Positions 18,371 to 27,713 of a stretch of DNA of 64,000 nucleotides are shown here, in pieces. The notes beneath the pieces are model-generated. The model saw only the letters and a list, made by a program, of their open reading frames with translations. It made no database searches and was not told the DNA's origin. The position numbers and the translations under genes were made by a program. This stretch comes from Flavobacterium sp. ACAM 123 (lineage in GTDB: Bacteria; Bacteroidota; Bacteroidia; Flavobacteriales; Flavobacteriaceae). The stretch lies in the NCBI RefSeq assembly GCF_000264055.1, contig NZ_AJXL01000002.1:17937-81936 (forward strand). The letters are read 5' to 3'. Numbering within the stretch: position 1 is the first letter of the stretch; every line of letters begins with the position of its first letter.

Positions 18371-18501
18371 CTAAAGTTATTTTGGACGATTAACTATATT
18401 TGATTTAATAATGATTAAATTAACTCAATTTTAGTTTTTCAGGGTCTTTTATATCATTTATCAATTGCATTATTGTTCACATTCCACTTAATAGTATTTC
18501 A

Positions 18502-19500
18502 ATGTATATCAAACTCAAATTTTTGTTCTTTCTTTTCCTGGTTTCTTCGTACACTTACTCGCAAGAAGGAATAGCAGTCTATTCTGATTATTTATCAGAT
18601 AATTATTATTTGATCCACCCTTCTATGGCTGGTGCTGCAAATTGTGCCAAGATAAGGTTAACCGCGCGAAAGCAATGGTTCGGACAAGCGGATGCACCGG
18701 AACTTCAAACCATTAGTTTTAATGGGAGAGTTAGTGAAAAAGCGGGAGCGGGAGTTATTATTTTTAATGATAAAAATGGGTATCATTCTCAAAAAGGAGT
18801 CAAGTTTACTTATGCCTATCACCTTATGTTTTCTAGAGATGAAGTTGATTTAAATCAATTGTCGTTTGGTATTAGTGGCGGATTGATTCAGAGTCAGTTA
18901 GATGAAACTAGTTTTTTGCAATCCGGAGACTTTGACCCTATTATTGATGGTACTGTAGTACAGAAGGACTCTTATTTTAATGTAGACATTGGTGCGTCCT
19001 ACAATCTTTTAGATTTTTATGCACACGGGACAGTCAAAAATGCGCTTGAAACCAGAAGAGATATCTATACCGAGTATGAGAGTGATAATTTGCGAAAATA
19101 TTTATTGAGTGCTGGTTACATTTTTGGGGATAGCAACAGAATATTATTCGAGCCCTCTCTTTTATTTCAGCTTGTTGAGAAAACCCAAGAGAAATCGATT
19201 GATATAAATATGAAGGCCTATAAAAACATGGATTTTGGAACACTATGGGGAGGTTTATCTTATCGACGAAGTTTTGACGGAGCTGAATATAGCAATGCGA
19301 ACGGCATCTCAAAACAAAAGCTACAATACATAACTCCAATTATAGGGGTTACTTTCAATAACTTCATGTTTGCATATACCTATTCGCATTTGGCTGGGGA
19401 CGTGAAATTTGATCAAGGAGGCTATCATCAGATTACCTTAGGTGTCAATCTTTTTTGCAAACCCGTGAAGTACGAGTGTTATTGTCCAGCTATCAACTAA
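18502..19500 (+). CDS. PorP/SprF family type IX secretion outer-membrane protein
   Basis: The 332-residue protein has a signal peptide ending near YTYSQEG and the PorP/SprF hallmark segment just after it: YSDYLSDNYYLIHPSMAGAA, followed by RKQWFG. The rest is a 14-strand-like barrel with a Cys-rich tail (CKPVKYECYCP). Family members partner with individual large adhesins, as SprF does with SprB, and help them through or anchor them at the type IX system. Here no adhesin gene is adjacent; gamma carbonic anhydrase follows 13 bases later. Confidence 0.92.
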   Translation: MYIKLKFLFFLFLVSSYTYSQEGIAVYSDYLSDNYYLIHPSMAGAANCAKIRLTARKQWFGQADAPELQTISFNGRVSEKAGAGVIIFNDKNGYHSQKGVKFTYAYHLMFSRDEVDLNQLSFGISGGLIQSQLDETSFLQSGDFDPIIDGTVVQKDSYFNVDIGASYNLLDFYAHGTVKNALETRRDIYTEYESDNLRKYLLSAGYIFGDSNRILFEPSLLFQLVEKTQEKSIDINMKAYKNMDFGTLWGGLSYRRSFDGAEYSNANGISKQKLQYITPIIGVTFNNFMFAYTYSHLAGDVKFDQGGYHQITLGVNLFCKPVKYECYCPAIN

Positions 19501-19513
19501 ATATAGAAACTTT

Positions 19514-20029
19514 ATGTTAATAAAATCTGTAAACGGAAAGTCACCTCGTATACCTGAGGATTGTTTTGTAGCTGATAACGCCACTATCGTTGGCGATGTA
19601 AGTTTTGGTGCGTCTTGTAGTGTGTGGTTTAATGCCGTCATTAGAGGCGACGTGAATTTTATTAAAATAGGGAACAAAGTGAATATCCAAGACGGAGCAG
19701 TAATTCATTGCACATATAATAAGCACCCTACAATCATAGGTAATAATGTCTCAATTGGACACAATGCAATAGTGCATGGTTGCACGGTTATGGATAATGT
19801 ATTGATTGGCATGGGAGCGATAGTGATGGATAATTGCTTAATTGAGAGCAATACCATCATAGGTGCCGGTGCCGTTATTACCCAAAACACAACGGTCGAA
19901 TCTGGATCAATTTGGGCTGGGGTTCCTGCCAGAAAAGTGAAAGACATTGATCAATCAGATTTTGCAGGGGAGATAGAACGCATTTCGAATAATTATGTAA
20001 TGTATTCTAGCTGGTTCAAAGAAGAGTAG
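19514..20029 (+). CDS. Gamma-class carbonic anhydrase family protein
   Basis: The 171-residue protein is a left-handed beta-helix built of hexapeptide repeats. The three zinc-ligand histidines are His65 (AVIHC), His83 and His88 (IGHNAIVHG), at the YrdA/PaaY spacing. These trimeric enzymes or enzyme-like proteins bind a metal at the subunit interface; carbonic anhydrase activity varies between members. The gene is convergent with murI with only ten bases between stops. Confidence 0.9.
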   Translation: MLIKSVNGKSPRIPEDCFVADNATIVGDVSFGASCSVWFNAVIRGDVNFIKIGNKVNIQDGAVIHCTYNKHPTIIGNNVSIGHNAIVHGCTVMDNVLIGMGAIVMDNCLIESNTIIGAGAVITQNTTVESGSIWAGVPARKVKDIDQSDFAGEIERISNNYVMYSSWFKEE

Positions 20030-20039
20030 GTTTCCCAGC

Positions 20040-20816
20040 CTAAAAATCTTTTTCTATGACAATATATCTATTTTCTAAAATTTCCTTTAATACTTTTGGA
20101 TTTGAGTTCGTATAGAAAATTGGTTGGCTTTTTTTTTCTGTTGTAAATCCCACTTTTTCTTTTAAAAGACTTTCCGTTTGTTTAGCTACAGCTTCACCTG
20201 AATCAACAATTTGGATATGATTGGGAAGGATGTCTCTTATTTGTGGAATCAGATAGGGATAATGACTACAGCCCAACACTAGATAGTCGATGTCTGCATC
20301 AATCATAGGTGTCAAATAGGAGCGAAGCAAGTCAGTCATTTCTGGTGAATACATTTTCCCGTTTTCTATAAGTGGTACTAATCCATGTCCTACCTGGTCT
20401 ATTATTTTGGTATTTTCAAACTGTTGTGCCGTTTTATTGAAAAGCTCGCTGATAAGGGTCCCCTGTGTAGCTAGAATGCCAATTTTTCTTGTTTTTGAAT
20501 TAGTGGCAGCAGGTTTTATGGCAGGTTCTATACCAATAAAAGGAATATCATATTTAGTCCTTAATTCTCGGATAGCATTTGTAGTAGCTGTATTGCAGGC
20601 AACAACAATGAGTTTGCAGTTCATCTTAAGCAGAAGATCAGTATTTTTCATGCTTAGGGCGATAATCTCTTGTTTCGATTTTTGGCCATAAGGAGCGTTC
20701 TTGCTATCAGCAAGATATATTGTTTTTTCATTCGGAAGGAGATTGTGAATTTCTTTCCATATCGAAGTTCCTCCAATGCCTGAATCAAAAATGCCTATTG
20801 CTTGGTTGTTGTCCAT
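20040..20816 (-). CDS. murI: Glutamate racemase
   Basis: The 258-residue enzyme converts L- to D-glutamate for peptidoglycan. The two catalytic cysteines are Cys74 (VVACNTATTN) and Cys183 (LGCSHYPYL), and the N-terminal FDSGIGG motif holds the conserved Asp11. Length is typical. It is separated from the ompH genes upstream by a strong terminator and therefore has its own transcript. Confidence 0.96.
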   Translation of the reverse strand: MDNNQAIGIFDSGIGGTSIWKEIHNLLPNEKTIYLADSKNAPYGQKSKQEIIALSMKNTDLLLKMNCKLIVVACNTATTNAIRELRTKYDIPFIGIEPAIKPAATNSKTRKIGILATQGTLISELFNKTAQQFENTKIIDQVGHGLVPLIENGKMYSPEMTDLLRSYLTPMIDADIDYLVLGCSHYPYLIPQIRDILPNHIQIVDSGEAVAKQTESLLKEKVGFTTEKKSQPIFYTNSNPKVLKEILENRYIVIEKDF

Positions 20817-20821
20817 TAAAA

Positions 20822-20829
20822 CAAAGTTA
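20822..20829 (-). promoter_or_regulatory. Possible -7 element for murI
   Basis: The minus strand reads TAACTTTG (TAnnTTTG) five bases before the ATG at 20816. The distance would give a nearly leaderless mRNA, so the match may be fortuitous. Confidence 0.3.
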
Positions 20830-20866
20830 AGCGGTATCGACTAATAAACCTAAAGAATTTATGGGA

Positions 20867-20902
20867 CAAAAAAACCGCTCAATCCAGAAGAGGGAGAGCG
20901 GT
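20867..20902 (-). terminator. Intrinsic terminator of the bamA-ompH operon
   Basis: On the minus strand a 7-bp stem (accgctc with gagcggt) closes a 15-base loop and runs into seven T residues. It lies about 28 bases after the stop of the last ompH gene. Confidence 0.85.
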
Positions 20903-20929
20903 ACTTTTATTTTGATTTTTTTGGTTTTT

Positions 20930-21430
20930 CTAGAAACCTAAATCTTTTTTCACGTCAGCAGTCAAGTTGGGACCGTCAGCAAGTAAAAGAGTAGATCCGT
21001 CTAATACATATTGGAATCCTTTTGCTTTAGCTACTTTTTGAATTGAAGCTCTTACTTTCCCCATTAATGGATTTACAATATCAGATTCTTTTTGTTGTAA
21101 TTCTTTTTGAGCGTTATCTCTGAAATCAACAATTCTTTTTTGCATGTCCTGAACTTCTTTAGAACGATCTCCGTTTATTACATCACTAACGGTAGCGGAC
21201 TCAGCTTCGTATTTTTTTAATTTTGCTTGGTACTCTTCTACCATTTTTTTGTAATCAGTATCATAAGTTCCGCTTAATTTTTCTAATTGCTTTTGAGCAT
21301 CTAACATCGCTGGCATTTTGGCCATTATTTCACTAACATCAACGTGAGCTGTTTTTGCTTGTGCACTGGTTGTTTGACTTGCTCCGAAAATGAATATTGC
21401 AGCAATTAATAAAGTTTTAATCTGTTTCAT
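20930..21430 (-). CDS. OmpH/Skp family periplasmic chaperone
   Basis: The 166-residue protein has a signal peptide (residues 1-25) and a helical, Lys/Glu-rich body of the Skp type with the family start AKTAHVDVSEIMAKMP. Skp trimers hold unfolded outer-membrane proteins in tentacle-like coiled coils on their way to BamA. It is the last gene of the uppS-bamA-ompH operon, 25 bases after a larger ompH paralogue. Confidence 0.9.
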   Translation of the reverse strand: MKQIKTLLIAAIFIFGASQTTSAQAKTAHVDVSEIMAKMPAMLDAQKQLEKLSGTYDTDYKKMVEEYQAKLKKYEAESATVSDVINGDRSKEVQDMQKRIVDFRDNAQKELQQKESDIVNPLMGKVRASIQKVAKAKGFQYVLDGSTLLLADGPNLTADVKKDLGF

Positions 21431-21455
21431 CGTTTTTAAAATATTAAGTAATTAA

Positions 21456-22457
21456 TTATTGTTTTAGTTTTAATTGTTCTTCTCTTGCTTTTTTAATTGA
21501 ATCTCTCTGTTGAAGTATTTTCGTTCTCCTATCTTCCAAAGCTTTCTTACGATCTTCCATCATTTTTTTGCGATCTTCTATCGTTTTGGCTCTTACGTCA
21601 ATTTGTTCTTGTTTTGTTACGTCGGCTGTTGATTTTGCCTCTTCTGCATTACTTGTACTTTCTTTTGAATCTCCTTTTATCGTAGGGGCAGAAACCGTGC
21701 CATTTTTCTTGTCTTCTTTATCGGAAAGCATTTTTTGTCGTCTTTCCTCAAATTCCGCTTTCTTTTTTTCTTGGACTAACTTACGATCTGCAACAATTGA
21801 ATCTCGTGCAGCTTTTTTATCGTCTAGTATTTTTTGCCTTTCAGATAATAAAGGATTATCTGCAATAGCGTCTTCTCTACTCTCTTTGGCTGTTTCGGCT
21901 GCGATTTGTTTTTTTGTTAACTCTTCTCTTTTTTCAGCTCTGTTGAGTACACGAAGTACTTGGTCACTAATATCAAACCTTTTAGCGGCAAATAGCATTG
22001 TTAAATCAGACGATTTGTCAAAAATAAAGTCATATCTTTTGGCTTCTGCTATGTCTTGAACTGCGGTGAACACTTGATCTTGTATTGGTTTAACCAAGAC
22101 AGATTTTTGTAGTATTAAATCACCATTTGCTCCAAATCTTTTTTGCTGAAAATCCAGCATCTCGTTTTCAAGGAACTTAATTTCTAATTCTCTCTCCTCT
22201 ATGAGTCCTTTTGTAAGCAAAGGTTTTTCGGCGGCAAGAGCTTCTTTTATTTTATTGATTTCGATTTTCTTGGTCTCAATTTCTTGTTTCCATTTTTGTG
22301 CTTTTTGTTCCAGTTGGACAGTCGCTTCCGTATAATTGGGTACATTCTGAAGGATATACTCCATGTCTATGTAACCTACTTTTGTTCCTCTGGTTTGCGA
22401 ATGAATCGTATTTACTACAATCAAGGCTAAAAATAGTATTAAAAAATGTTTTCTCAT
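21456..22457 (-). CDS. OmpH/Skp family protein with long coiled-coil extension
   Basis: The 333-residue protein begins with a signal peptide (residues 1-20) and the OmpH opening TKVGYIDMEYILQNVPNYTEA. Residues up to about 175 form the Skp-like part. The remaining half is extremely rich in Lys, Glu, Arg and Ala and ends in repeated KKMMEDRKKALEDRRTK-type heptads, a predicted long coiled coil. Standard Skp is about 160 residues. The gene lies between bamA and the normal-sized paralogue, as in other Flavobacteria. Confidence 0.88.
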   Translation of the reverse strand: MRKHFLILFLALIVVNTIHSQTRGTKVGYIDMEYILQNVPNYTEATVQLEQKAQKWKQEIETKKIEINKIKEALAAEKPLLTKGLIEERELEIKFLENEMLDFQQKRFGANGDLILQKSVLVKPIQDQVFTAVQDIAEAKRYDFIFDKSSDLTMLFAAKRFDISDQVLRVLNRAEKREELTKKQIAAETAKESREDAIADNPLLSERQKILDDKKAARDSIVADRKLVQEKKKAEFEERRQKMLSDKEDKKNGTVSAPTIKGDSKESTSNAEEAKSTADVTKQEQIDVRAKTIEDRKKMMEDRKKALEDRRTKILQQRDSIKKAREEQLKLKQ

Positions 22458-22493
22458 AACTTTAGAGTATTAGAAAATCGTGATTCAATGTTT

Positions 22494-25148
22494 TTAAAAT
22501 TGTTGTCCAATAATGAAATGGGTCTCCCATCCATTGGGTTTAGTCAGCCCTGGTAGCGCATCAAAACCATGACCGAAATCGATACCTAATAGTCCAAATG
22601 CTGGCATAAATACTCGTAATCCAACTCCTGCGGAGCGGCTTAAATCAAATGGATTGTAGCTTTTAAAATCTGGATAAGACGAACCTGCTTCTAAAAATCC
22701 TAATGCATATATAGATGCAGACGATTTTAAGGTTATAGGATAACGTAATTCCATAGAGAATTTATTGTAAACGGTAGCCCCAAGTTGCTCCCCTCTACTA
22801 TTTATTGGTGTTAGGGAATTGTTAGGATAACCTCTCAATTGAATTGTTTCTCTACCATCCATCGAGAAATTAGCTAACCCGTCTCCACCTACATAAAATC
22901 TTTCAAATGGCACCACACCACGATCTTGATTATAAGCGCCTAAGAATCCAAATTCAGTTAGCGTTCGCAGTACTAATTTACCATAAATTTTTGTGTACCA
23001 ATCTGCTTTGAACTTTATTTTGTAATATTCTAACCAATTAAATTTCTTTTGATCTACTAAGGCAGGGTCTGCGGCAGCATCTTCAAAGTTAAATACTTTA
23101 TTTCCGGCAGCATCTATATAATCTCCTATTGCAACTGTATTTCCGTTTGCGTCCACTGTATTTGTTCTATCAACAGTATTTTTTAATTTATATTCTTCTT
23201 TGTCTCCTAATGTCGCATAATCTGTTCCGTTTATAAGAGAATAAGGCGCGGTTAGTTTTGCTGATATACTGAACTCTGAACCGTAAGTTGGGAATATAGG
23301 ATTTACCCCTTTATTACTTCTTGATAATCCAATGGTATAGGCTAAGTTTCTTGATGCTCCATTCCCAAAAGTAAACAGTCCTGTGTTGTAATTGTTCAGA
23401 TCATAATGTTGGTAACTTAGAGATTGTGATAATACAAAGAAATCATCTGGTACTGTTAGCCTTTTTGCCAATCCAACGGATAATGTCAAGATATTAAAAC
23501 TTTTCTCCTTGTCTACTCGTTGCGTACGGAAGTCGTTTAGAAATTGTTTACTATAAGAAATCGAAGAACTAAATTGAACTGGTTTTTTTTGTCCAAACCA
23601 GGGCTCTGAAAACGAAACACTATAGGTTTGAAAAAACGTACTGGCTTGAAGTCTTAAAGACACTTTTTGACCATCACCCATAGGTAAAGGTTTATAGGCC
23701 TCCTTATTTAATAGGTTTCTTGCTGAAAAGTTATTAAAAGACAGTCCTAATGTCCCGATAAAACCGCCACCACCATAACCACCTTGAAGTTCAATCTGGC
23801 TGGATCCTTTTTCAACAAGATTGTACTCAATATCAACAGTTCCTGAGGATGCATCTACATTTTTAAATTTAGGGTCGATTGCTTCAGGATCAAAGAAACC
23901 CAGTTGGCCAATTTCACGAATGGTTCTAATTAATAAGGCTTTGCTGTATATTTCTCCTGGCTTTGTTCTTAATTCTCGATATATGACGCGGTCATTTGTT
24001 TTATCATTCCCTACCACTGTAATTTTATTGAAATAGGCGAGAGGACCTTCGTTAATTCTTATTTCGAAATCGATCGTATCGTTAACCGTTTTCACTTCCA
24101 CAGCATTTATGTTTGAAAATAAATAGCCATTATCTTGATAAAGATTAGTGATGTCTTCGCCGTCTGGTTTTGACTTATCAGCAATTCTTTTTTCAAGAAG
24201 TACTCCATTATAGGTTTCTCCTTTTTTCACACCAACGACGCGACTTAGTAATTGATCCGAATAAACGGTGTTCCCCAAAAATTTAATATCTCCAAAATAA
24301 TATTTATTTCCTTCCTCTACATTAATTTTTATAGACAAAGCATTTTTATCTTTTAGATAAGTAATGGAGTCAGAAATTATTCTAGCGTCTCTATATCCTT
24401 TTTCTTTATAAGAAGCGATTACTTTATCTAAATCGGTTTTGTATTTTGCTTTTATAAATTTTGATGCTTTTAATATACGAAAGAAGTTTTTTTGCTTGGT
24501 ATCTTTCATCGCTTTCCGCAGCGTTTTATCTGATAATTTGTCGTTACCAATAAAGTCGATTTCATCAATTTTTATTTTTTCGCCTTTATCGATGTTTACA
24601 ACCATATTTACCTGGTTCACTGAGGATGTATCTGGTACAACGTTTATGTTTACTTTCGTGTTGTAATACCCGTCTTTTTTGTATTTGCTTTCTATGTAAT
24701 TTTTTGTCGTGGTGATTAAGTTTTCGTTTACGACTTTGCTTTTTGTAAGACCATTATCTTTAATTAAAGCTTCGGTTTTGTTTTTCTTGATTCCAACAAA
24801 CCTTACGTTATTTAATTTCGGCAATTCTTTGATTTCTAGATCAAGATATATACTGTCTTCTTGTATTCGGTTGATATAAAATGAAATTTCGTCAAAAAGT
24901 CCAAGTTTCCCTAACTTTTTGATGGCGCTGCTGATTTCTTCTCCCGGAATTGTAATTTCCTGACCTTTTTCTAGACCAGCAAAAGTGACAACAGTTTGGT
25001 CATTGAAACTGATTTTGTTCGTAAGGACAACATCTGCAAGTATGTATTTTTTACCTTGATCGAAAGGAACTTTTTCTTGGGCTTTAACTTGTGAAAAACT
25101 TCCTAAAATTAGGAGAGTAAGGACTGCTTTTATACTTTTATTCAACAC
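22494..25148 (-). CDS. bamA: Outer-membrane protein assembly factor BamA
   Basis: The 884-residue protein has a signal peptide (MLNKSIKAVLTLLILGSFSQ...), five POTRA domains (about residues 25-440) and a C-terminal 16-strand barrel ending in a hydrophobic aromatic strand (HFIIGQQF). It inserts beta-barrel proteins into the outer membrane. The conserved barrel motif appears as LRGYPNNSL. The start is chosen as GTG at 25148, eight bases after the uppS stop, because it gives an immediate signal peptide; the open frame runs further upstream but only inside uppS. The GTG-TTG start context is unusual for an essential gene. Confidence 0.94.
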   Translation of the reverse strand: MLNKSIKAVLTLLILGSFSQVKAQEKVPFDQGKKYILADVVLTNKISFNDQTVVTFAGLEKGQEITIPGEEISSAIKKLGKLGLFDEISFYINRIQEDSIYLDLEIKELPKLNNVRFVGIKKNKTEALIKDNGLTKSKVVNENLITTTKNYIESKYKKDGYYNTKVNINVVPDTSSVNQVNMVVNIDKGEKIKIDEIDFIGNDKLSDKTLRKAMKDTKQKNFFRILKASKFIKAKYKTDLDKVIASYKEKGYRDARIISDSITYLKDKNALSIKINVEEGNKYYFGDIKFLGNTVYSDQLLSRVVGVKKGETYNGVLLEKRIADKSKPDGEDITNLYQDNGYLFSNINAVEVKTVNDTIDFEIRINEGPLAYFNKITVVGNDKTNDRVIYRELRTKPGEIYSKALLIRTIREIGQLGFFDPEAIDPKFKNVDASSGTVDIEYNLVEKGSSQIELQGGYGGGGFIGTLGLSFNNFSARNLLNKEAYKPLPMGDGQKVSLRLQASTFFQTYSVSFSEPWFGQKKPVQFSSSISYSKQFLNDFRTQRVDKEKSFNILTLSVGLAKRLTVPDDFFVLSQSLSYQHYDLNNYNTGLFTFGNGASRNLAYTIGLSRSNKGVNPIFPTYGSEFSISAKLTAPYSLINGTDYATLGDKEEYKLKNTVDRTNTVDANGNTVAIGDYIDAAGNKVFNFEDAAADPALVDQKKFNWLEYYKIKFKADWYTKIYGKLVLRTLTEFGFLGAYNQDRGVVPFERFYVGGDGLANFSMDGRETIQLRGYPNNSLTPINSRGEQLGATVYNKFSMELRYPITLKSSASIYALGFLEAGSSYPDFKSYNPFDLSRSAGVGLRVFMPAFGLLGIDFGHGFDALPGLTKPNGWETHFIIGQQF

Positions 25149-25155
25149 TAAAAAA

Positions 25156-25896
25156 TTATTTAATTTGTTCACTTGTTTTTCCAAATCTACGTTCTCTTTT
25201 TTGATAACTAATGATAGCCTCATATAAATTTTCTTCTTTAAAGTCTGGCCACAATACGTCTGTAAAATACATTTCTGCATAGGCAATTTGCCATAACAAA
25301 AAATTACTTATCCTATGTTCTCCGCTTGTTCTTATTAATAAATCTACATCCGGTAAATTTTGCGTGTAAAGATGCTCATTTATAATTGAATCGTCAATAC
25401 AGTCTATTGAAATTGTATTATTTTTAACTTTATTACAGATGTTTTTTACAGCATTTACTATTTCTTCTCTCGAGCCATAACTCAATGCCAATGTTAATGT
25501 CATATGAGTGTTATCCTTAGTTTTATTTATTACATCAAGTAGCTCTTTTTGTGCAGACTGAGGTAGTTTTTCTAAATTACCAATCGTGTTCAATTTGATG
25601 TTGTTTTCCAGAAGCGTTGGGAGTTCTTTTTTTAATGATTTTATCAGGATCTTCATTAAAGTATCGACTTCCAGTTTTGGTCGGTTCCAGTTCTCCGTGG
25701 AAAAGGCGTAGAGTGTTAAGTTTTCTAAACCTAATTTAGCACAAGCTTTTATTATGGTTTTCACGGATTTTGTACCGCTTTCATGTCCGAAAGCTCTGAG
25801 TAGGCCTTGCTGTTTTGCCCATCGTCCATTACCATCCATTATGATGGCTAAATGTTGGGGCAAATTATACTTATCTATATTTTCTAGTAAATTCAT
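25156..25896 (-). CDS. uppS: Undecaprenyl diphosphate synthase (isoprenyl transferase)
   Basis: The 246-residue cis-prenyltransferase makes the C55 lipid carrier for peptidoglycan and surface glycans. The catalytic Asp21 is in IIMDGNGRWAKQQG, and the substrate-binding region RTSGEHRISNFLLWQ lies near the C-terminus. The ATG at 25896, four bases after the DUF6089 stop, matches the family start. Coupling with bamA is tight. The arrangement with an outer-membrane biogenesis operon is common in Bacteroidetes. Confidence 0.96.
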   Translation of the reverse strand: MNLLENIDKYNLPQHLAIIMDGNGRWAKQQGLLRAFGHESGTKSVKTIIKACAKLGLENLTLYAFSTENWNRPKLEVDTLMKILIKSLKKELPTLLENNIKLNTIGNLEKLPQSAQKELLDVINKTKDNTHMTLTLALSYGSREEIVNAVKNICNKVKNNTISIDCIDDSIINEHLYTQNLPDVDLLIRTSGEHRISNFLLWQIAYAEMYFTDVLWPDFKEENLYEAIISYQKRERRFGKTSEQIK

Positions 25897-25900
25897 TTTT

Positions 25901-26584
25901 TTATTCTGCACAGTAACATGGTTTTTTTCCAAAGGTATAGGTTAGCGTCAACCCTGAAAAAACATACCAATCATTATTATTTATATTTCCAAATTGTAAT
26001 GGTTTTAGTCTTTCACTTTTCGGATTGCTTCCGTCCAGATTATCAGTAATACTGTAACGCGTACCCACTTCTAAAGCCAATATTAAACTAGGTGTAATGT
26101 TTGATTTTATCCCTACAATCATAGGTATCGCAAATGAATTTGCACGCTCCTCTGTTCTCGTTTCTCCTGATACTACATACAATTCATCGTACCTGAAATA
26201 ACTAATCCCAGAATACACATAAGGCGTAATTTTACGTTCCAGCTGATGAAGATCAAAATCAAAAAAATTGAATTCAAGGCCTAAAGATACTTCTTTTATA
26301 CTATTTTCAAAACGATATCCTCTTTGACTTCTGCTGGGTTCTTTTGAATCGAGATCATTTGAGGTGATTTTTGATTGGGTATAAGAAAAACGATAAGCAT
26401 GCCGTGGGCTTTTGTTCCATTTATATAATATTCCAAAAGCGGGTTCACTAGGGGTGATGTAGGTCGTGGGTCCAACATCTCCTATGTAGTTACTTCCACC
26501 CAGAAAAATTCCAACTTCATGTATCTGTGAATACAGGGTCATACTAAGGAATAAGCTTATAAATAAGGCAAAAGTTCTATTCAT
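25901..26584 (-). CDS. DUF6089 family outer-membrane beta-barrel protein
   Basis: The 227-residue protein has a signal peptide ending at TLYSQIHE and then the DUF6089 motif EVGIFLGGSNYIGDVGPT. The rest consists of barrel-like strands and ends in a TLTYTFGKKPCYC segment. It probably forms a small outer-membrane barrel; the function is not known. It heads the uppS-bamA-ompH operon, which suggests an envelope role. The ATG at 26584 gives a clean signal peptide; the frame extends seven codons further upstream. Confidence 0.87.
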   Translation of the reverse strand: MNRTFALFISLFLSMTLYSQIHEVGIFLGGSNYIGDVGPTTYITPSEPAFGILYKWNKSPRHAYRFSYTQSKITSNDLDSKEPSRSQRGYRFENSIKEVSLGLEFNFFDFDLHQLERKITPYVYSGISYFRYDELYVVSGETRTEERANSFAIPMIVGIKSNITPSLILALEVGTRYSITDNLDGSNPKSERLKPLQFGNINNNDWYVFSGLTLTYTFGKKPCYCAE

Positions 26585-26602
26585 TTTGAGTAAAATTGCG
26601 TG

Positions 26603-26633
26603 CAAATATAATAATTATCGTTTCGAATCAAAA
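26603..26633 (-). promoter_or_regulatory. Promoter of the DUF6089-uppS-bamA-ompH operon
   Basis: On the minus strand a TTTTG box (26629-26633) is separated by 18 bases from TATATTTG (26603-26610), matching the Bacteroidetes consensus TTTG-N17-23-TAnnTTTG. The -7 element ends 18 bases before the operon's first ATG. Confidence 0.75.
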
Positions 26634-26756
26634 CCGATTAGGTTAAATGTGCCCATTAAATAAAGAATCGGCATCATAATGGATACCAGAGAGGGATTTA
26701 TTAAAGGCGAAACGAAAAAATGGGATACAATAGTATAGTTTGGCAGGAAAAAAAGT

Positions 26757-27641
26757 TTAATTTCTTTTGTCTTCACCCCACAATAACTTGGTGCGCAATG
26801 TTTTTAGAAATGTTTCTTCAGGGAGTTCCACCATGTTTATTTCAAAAGGGGTTTTTTTAATTGTCAGAATGGATTCGTTCCTTACGGAGGTAATTCTGGA
26901 GTCTAATGAAACGAGATAATGCTCTTCACGTCCTGAAACTTTTAATTTGATTTCAGTTTCGTCGGGGATAACCAGTGGTCTTGCATTGAGATTGTGAGGG
27001 GCAATCGGCGTGATTACTAGGCTTTTCACGTCAGGAGTTAATATGGGTCCTCCGCAGCTTAGAGAATACCCTGTTGATCCAGTAGGTGTTGAAACAATTA
27101 AGCCGTCGGCCCAATAAGAATTTAAAAACTCACCATTAAGATAGGTGTCAATCGTTATCATTGAAGTAGTGTCCTTTCGGCTCACTGAAATTTCATTCAT
27201 AGCAAAATTAATGTCTTGTAGGGCTTCATTTTTAGGGCTACAAGATAAGCTCAACAATGTTCTTTTGGACAGTGTGTATTTTTTTTCAATCACAATTTGA
27301 AGAAATTCATCGATATTCTCTTTTTGCACCGTTGCTAAAAACCCTAATCTACCGGCGTTAATACCTAATATTGGAATTCCGGAATCCCTCACCATCGTTG
27401 CTGCTCTTAAAATTGTTCCGTCGCCACCAATGCTGATTAGCATGTCAAAACTTTGATCTAATTCTGTATGGGAAGAAAAGGTACTATATTCTTTTTTTAT
27501 AATTTGCTTCTCATAAAGAAGCTCCAGAAAAGAAGCTTCGATAACTAACTCTACATTGTTTTTATTAAAAAAAATGAAGATATCTTTTATGATAGGTTCT
27601 GTACTATTTTGATAATATTGACCGTATATCGCTACTTTCAT
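26757..27641 (-). CDS. nadK: NAD kinase
   Basis: The 294-residue enzyme phosphorylates NAD to NADP. The GGDG motif is at residues 72-75 (SIGGDGTILRAA) and the second signature is DGLIVSTPTGSTGYSLSCGG. The ATG at 27641 (MKVAIYGQYYQ) fits the family; the open frame begins 15 codons upstream. It lies between the envelope operon and the CBS gene on the same strand, with a 72-base gap to the latter. Confidence 0.95.
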   Translation of the reverse strand: MKVAIYGQYYQNSTEPIIKDIFIFFNKNNVELVIEASFLELLYEKQIIKKEYSTFSSHTELDQSFDMLISIGGDGTILRAATMVRDSGIPILGINAGRLGFLATVQKENIDEFLQIVIEKKYTLSKRTLLSLSCSPKNEALQDINFAMNEISVSRKDTTSMITIDTYLNGEFLNSYWADGLIVSTPTGSTGYSLSCGGPILTPDVKSLVITPIAPHNLNARPLVIPDETEIKLKVSGREEHYLVSLDSRITSVRNESILTIKKTPFEINMVELPEETFLKTLRTKLLWGEDKRN

Positions 27642-27713
27642 TTTATTATTGAGTCGTTTGTTTGTAAAATCGTTGAATTGGCGCAAAGCGTAAATCAGTA
27701 CCGTGGTAAATAA

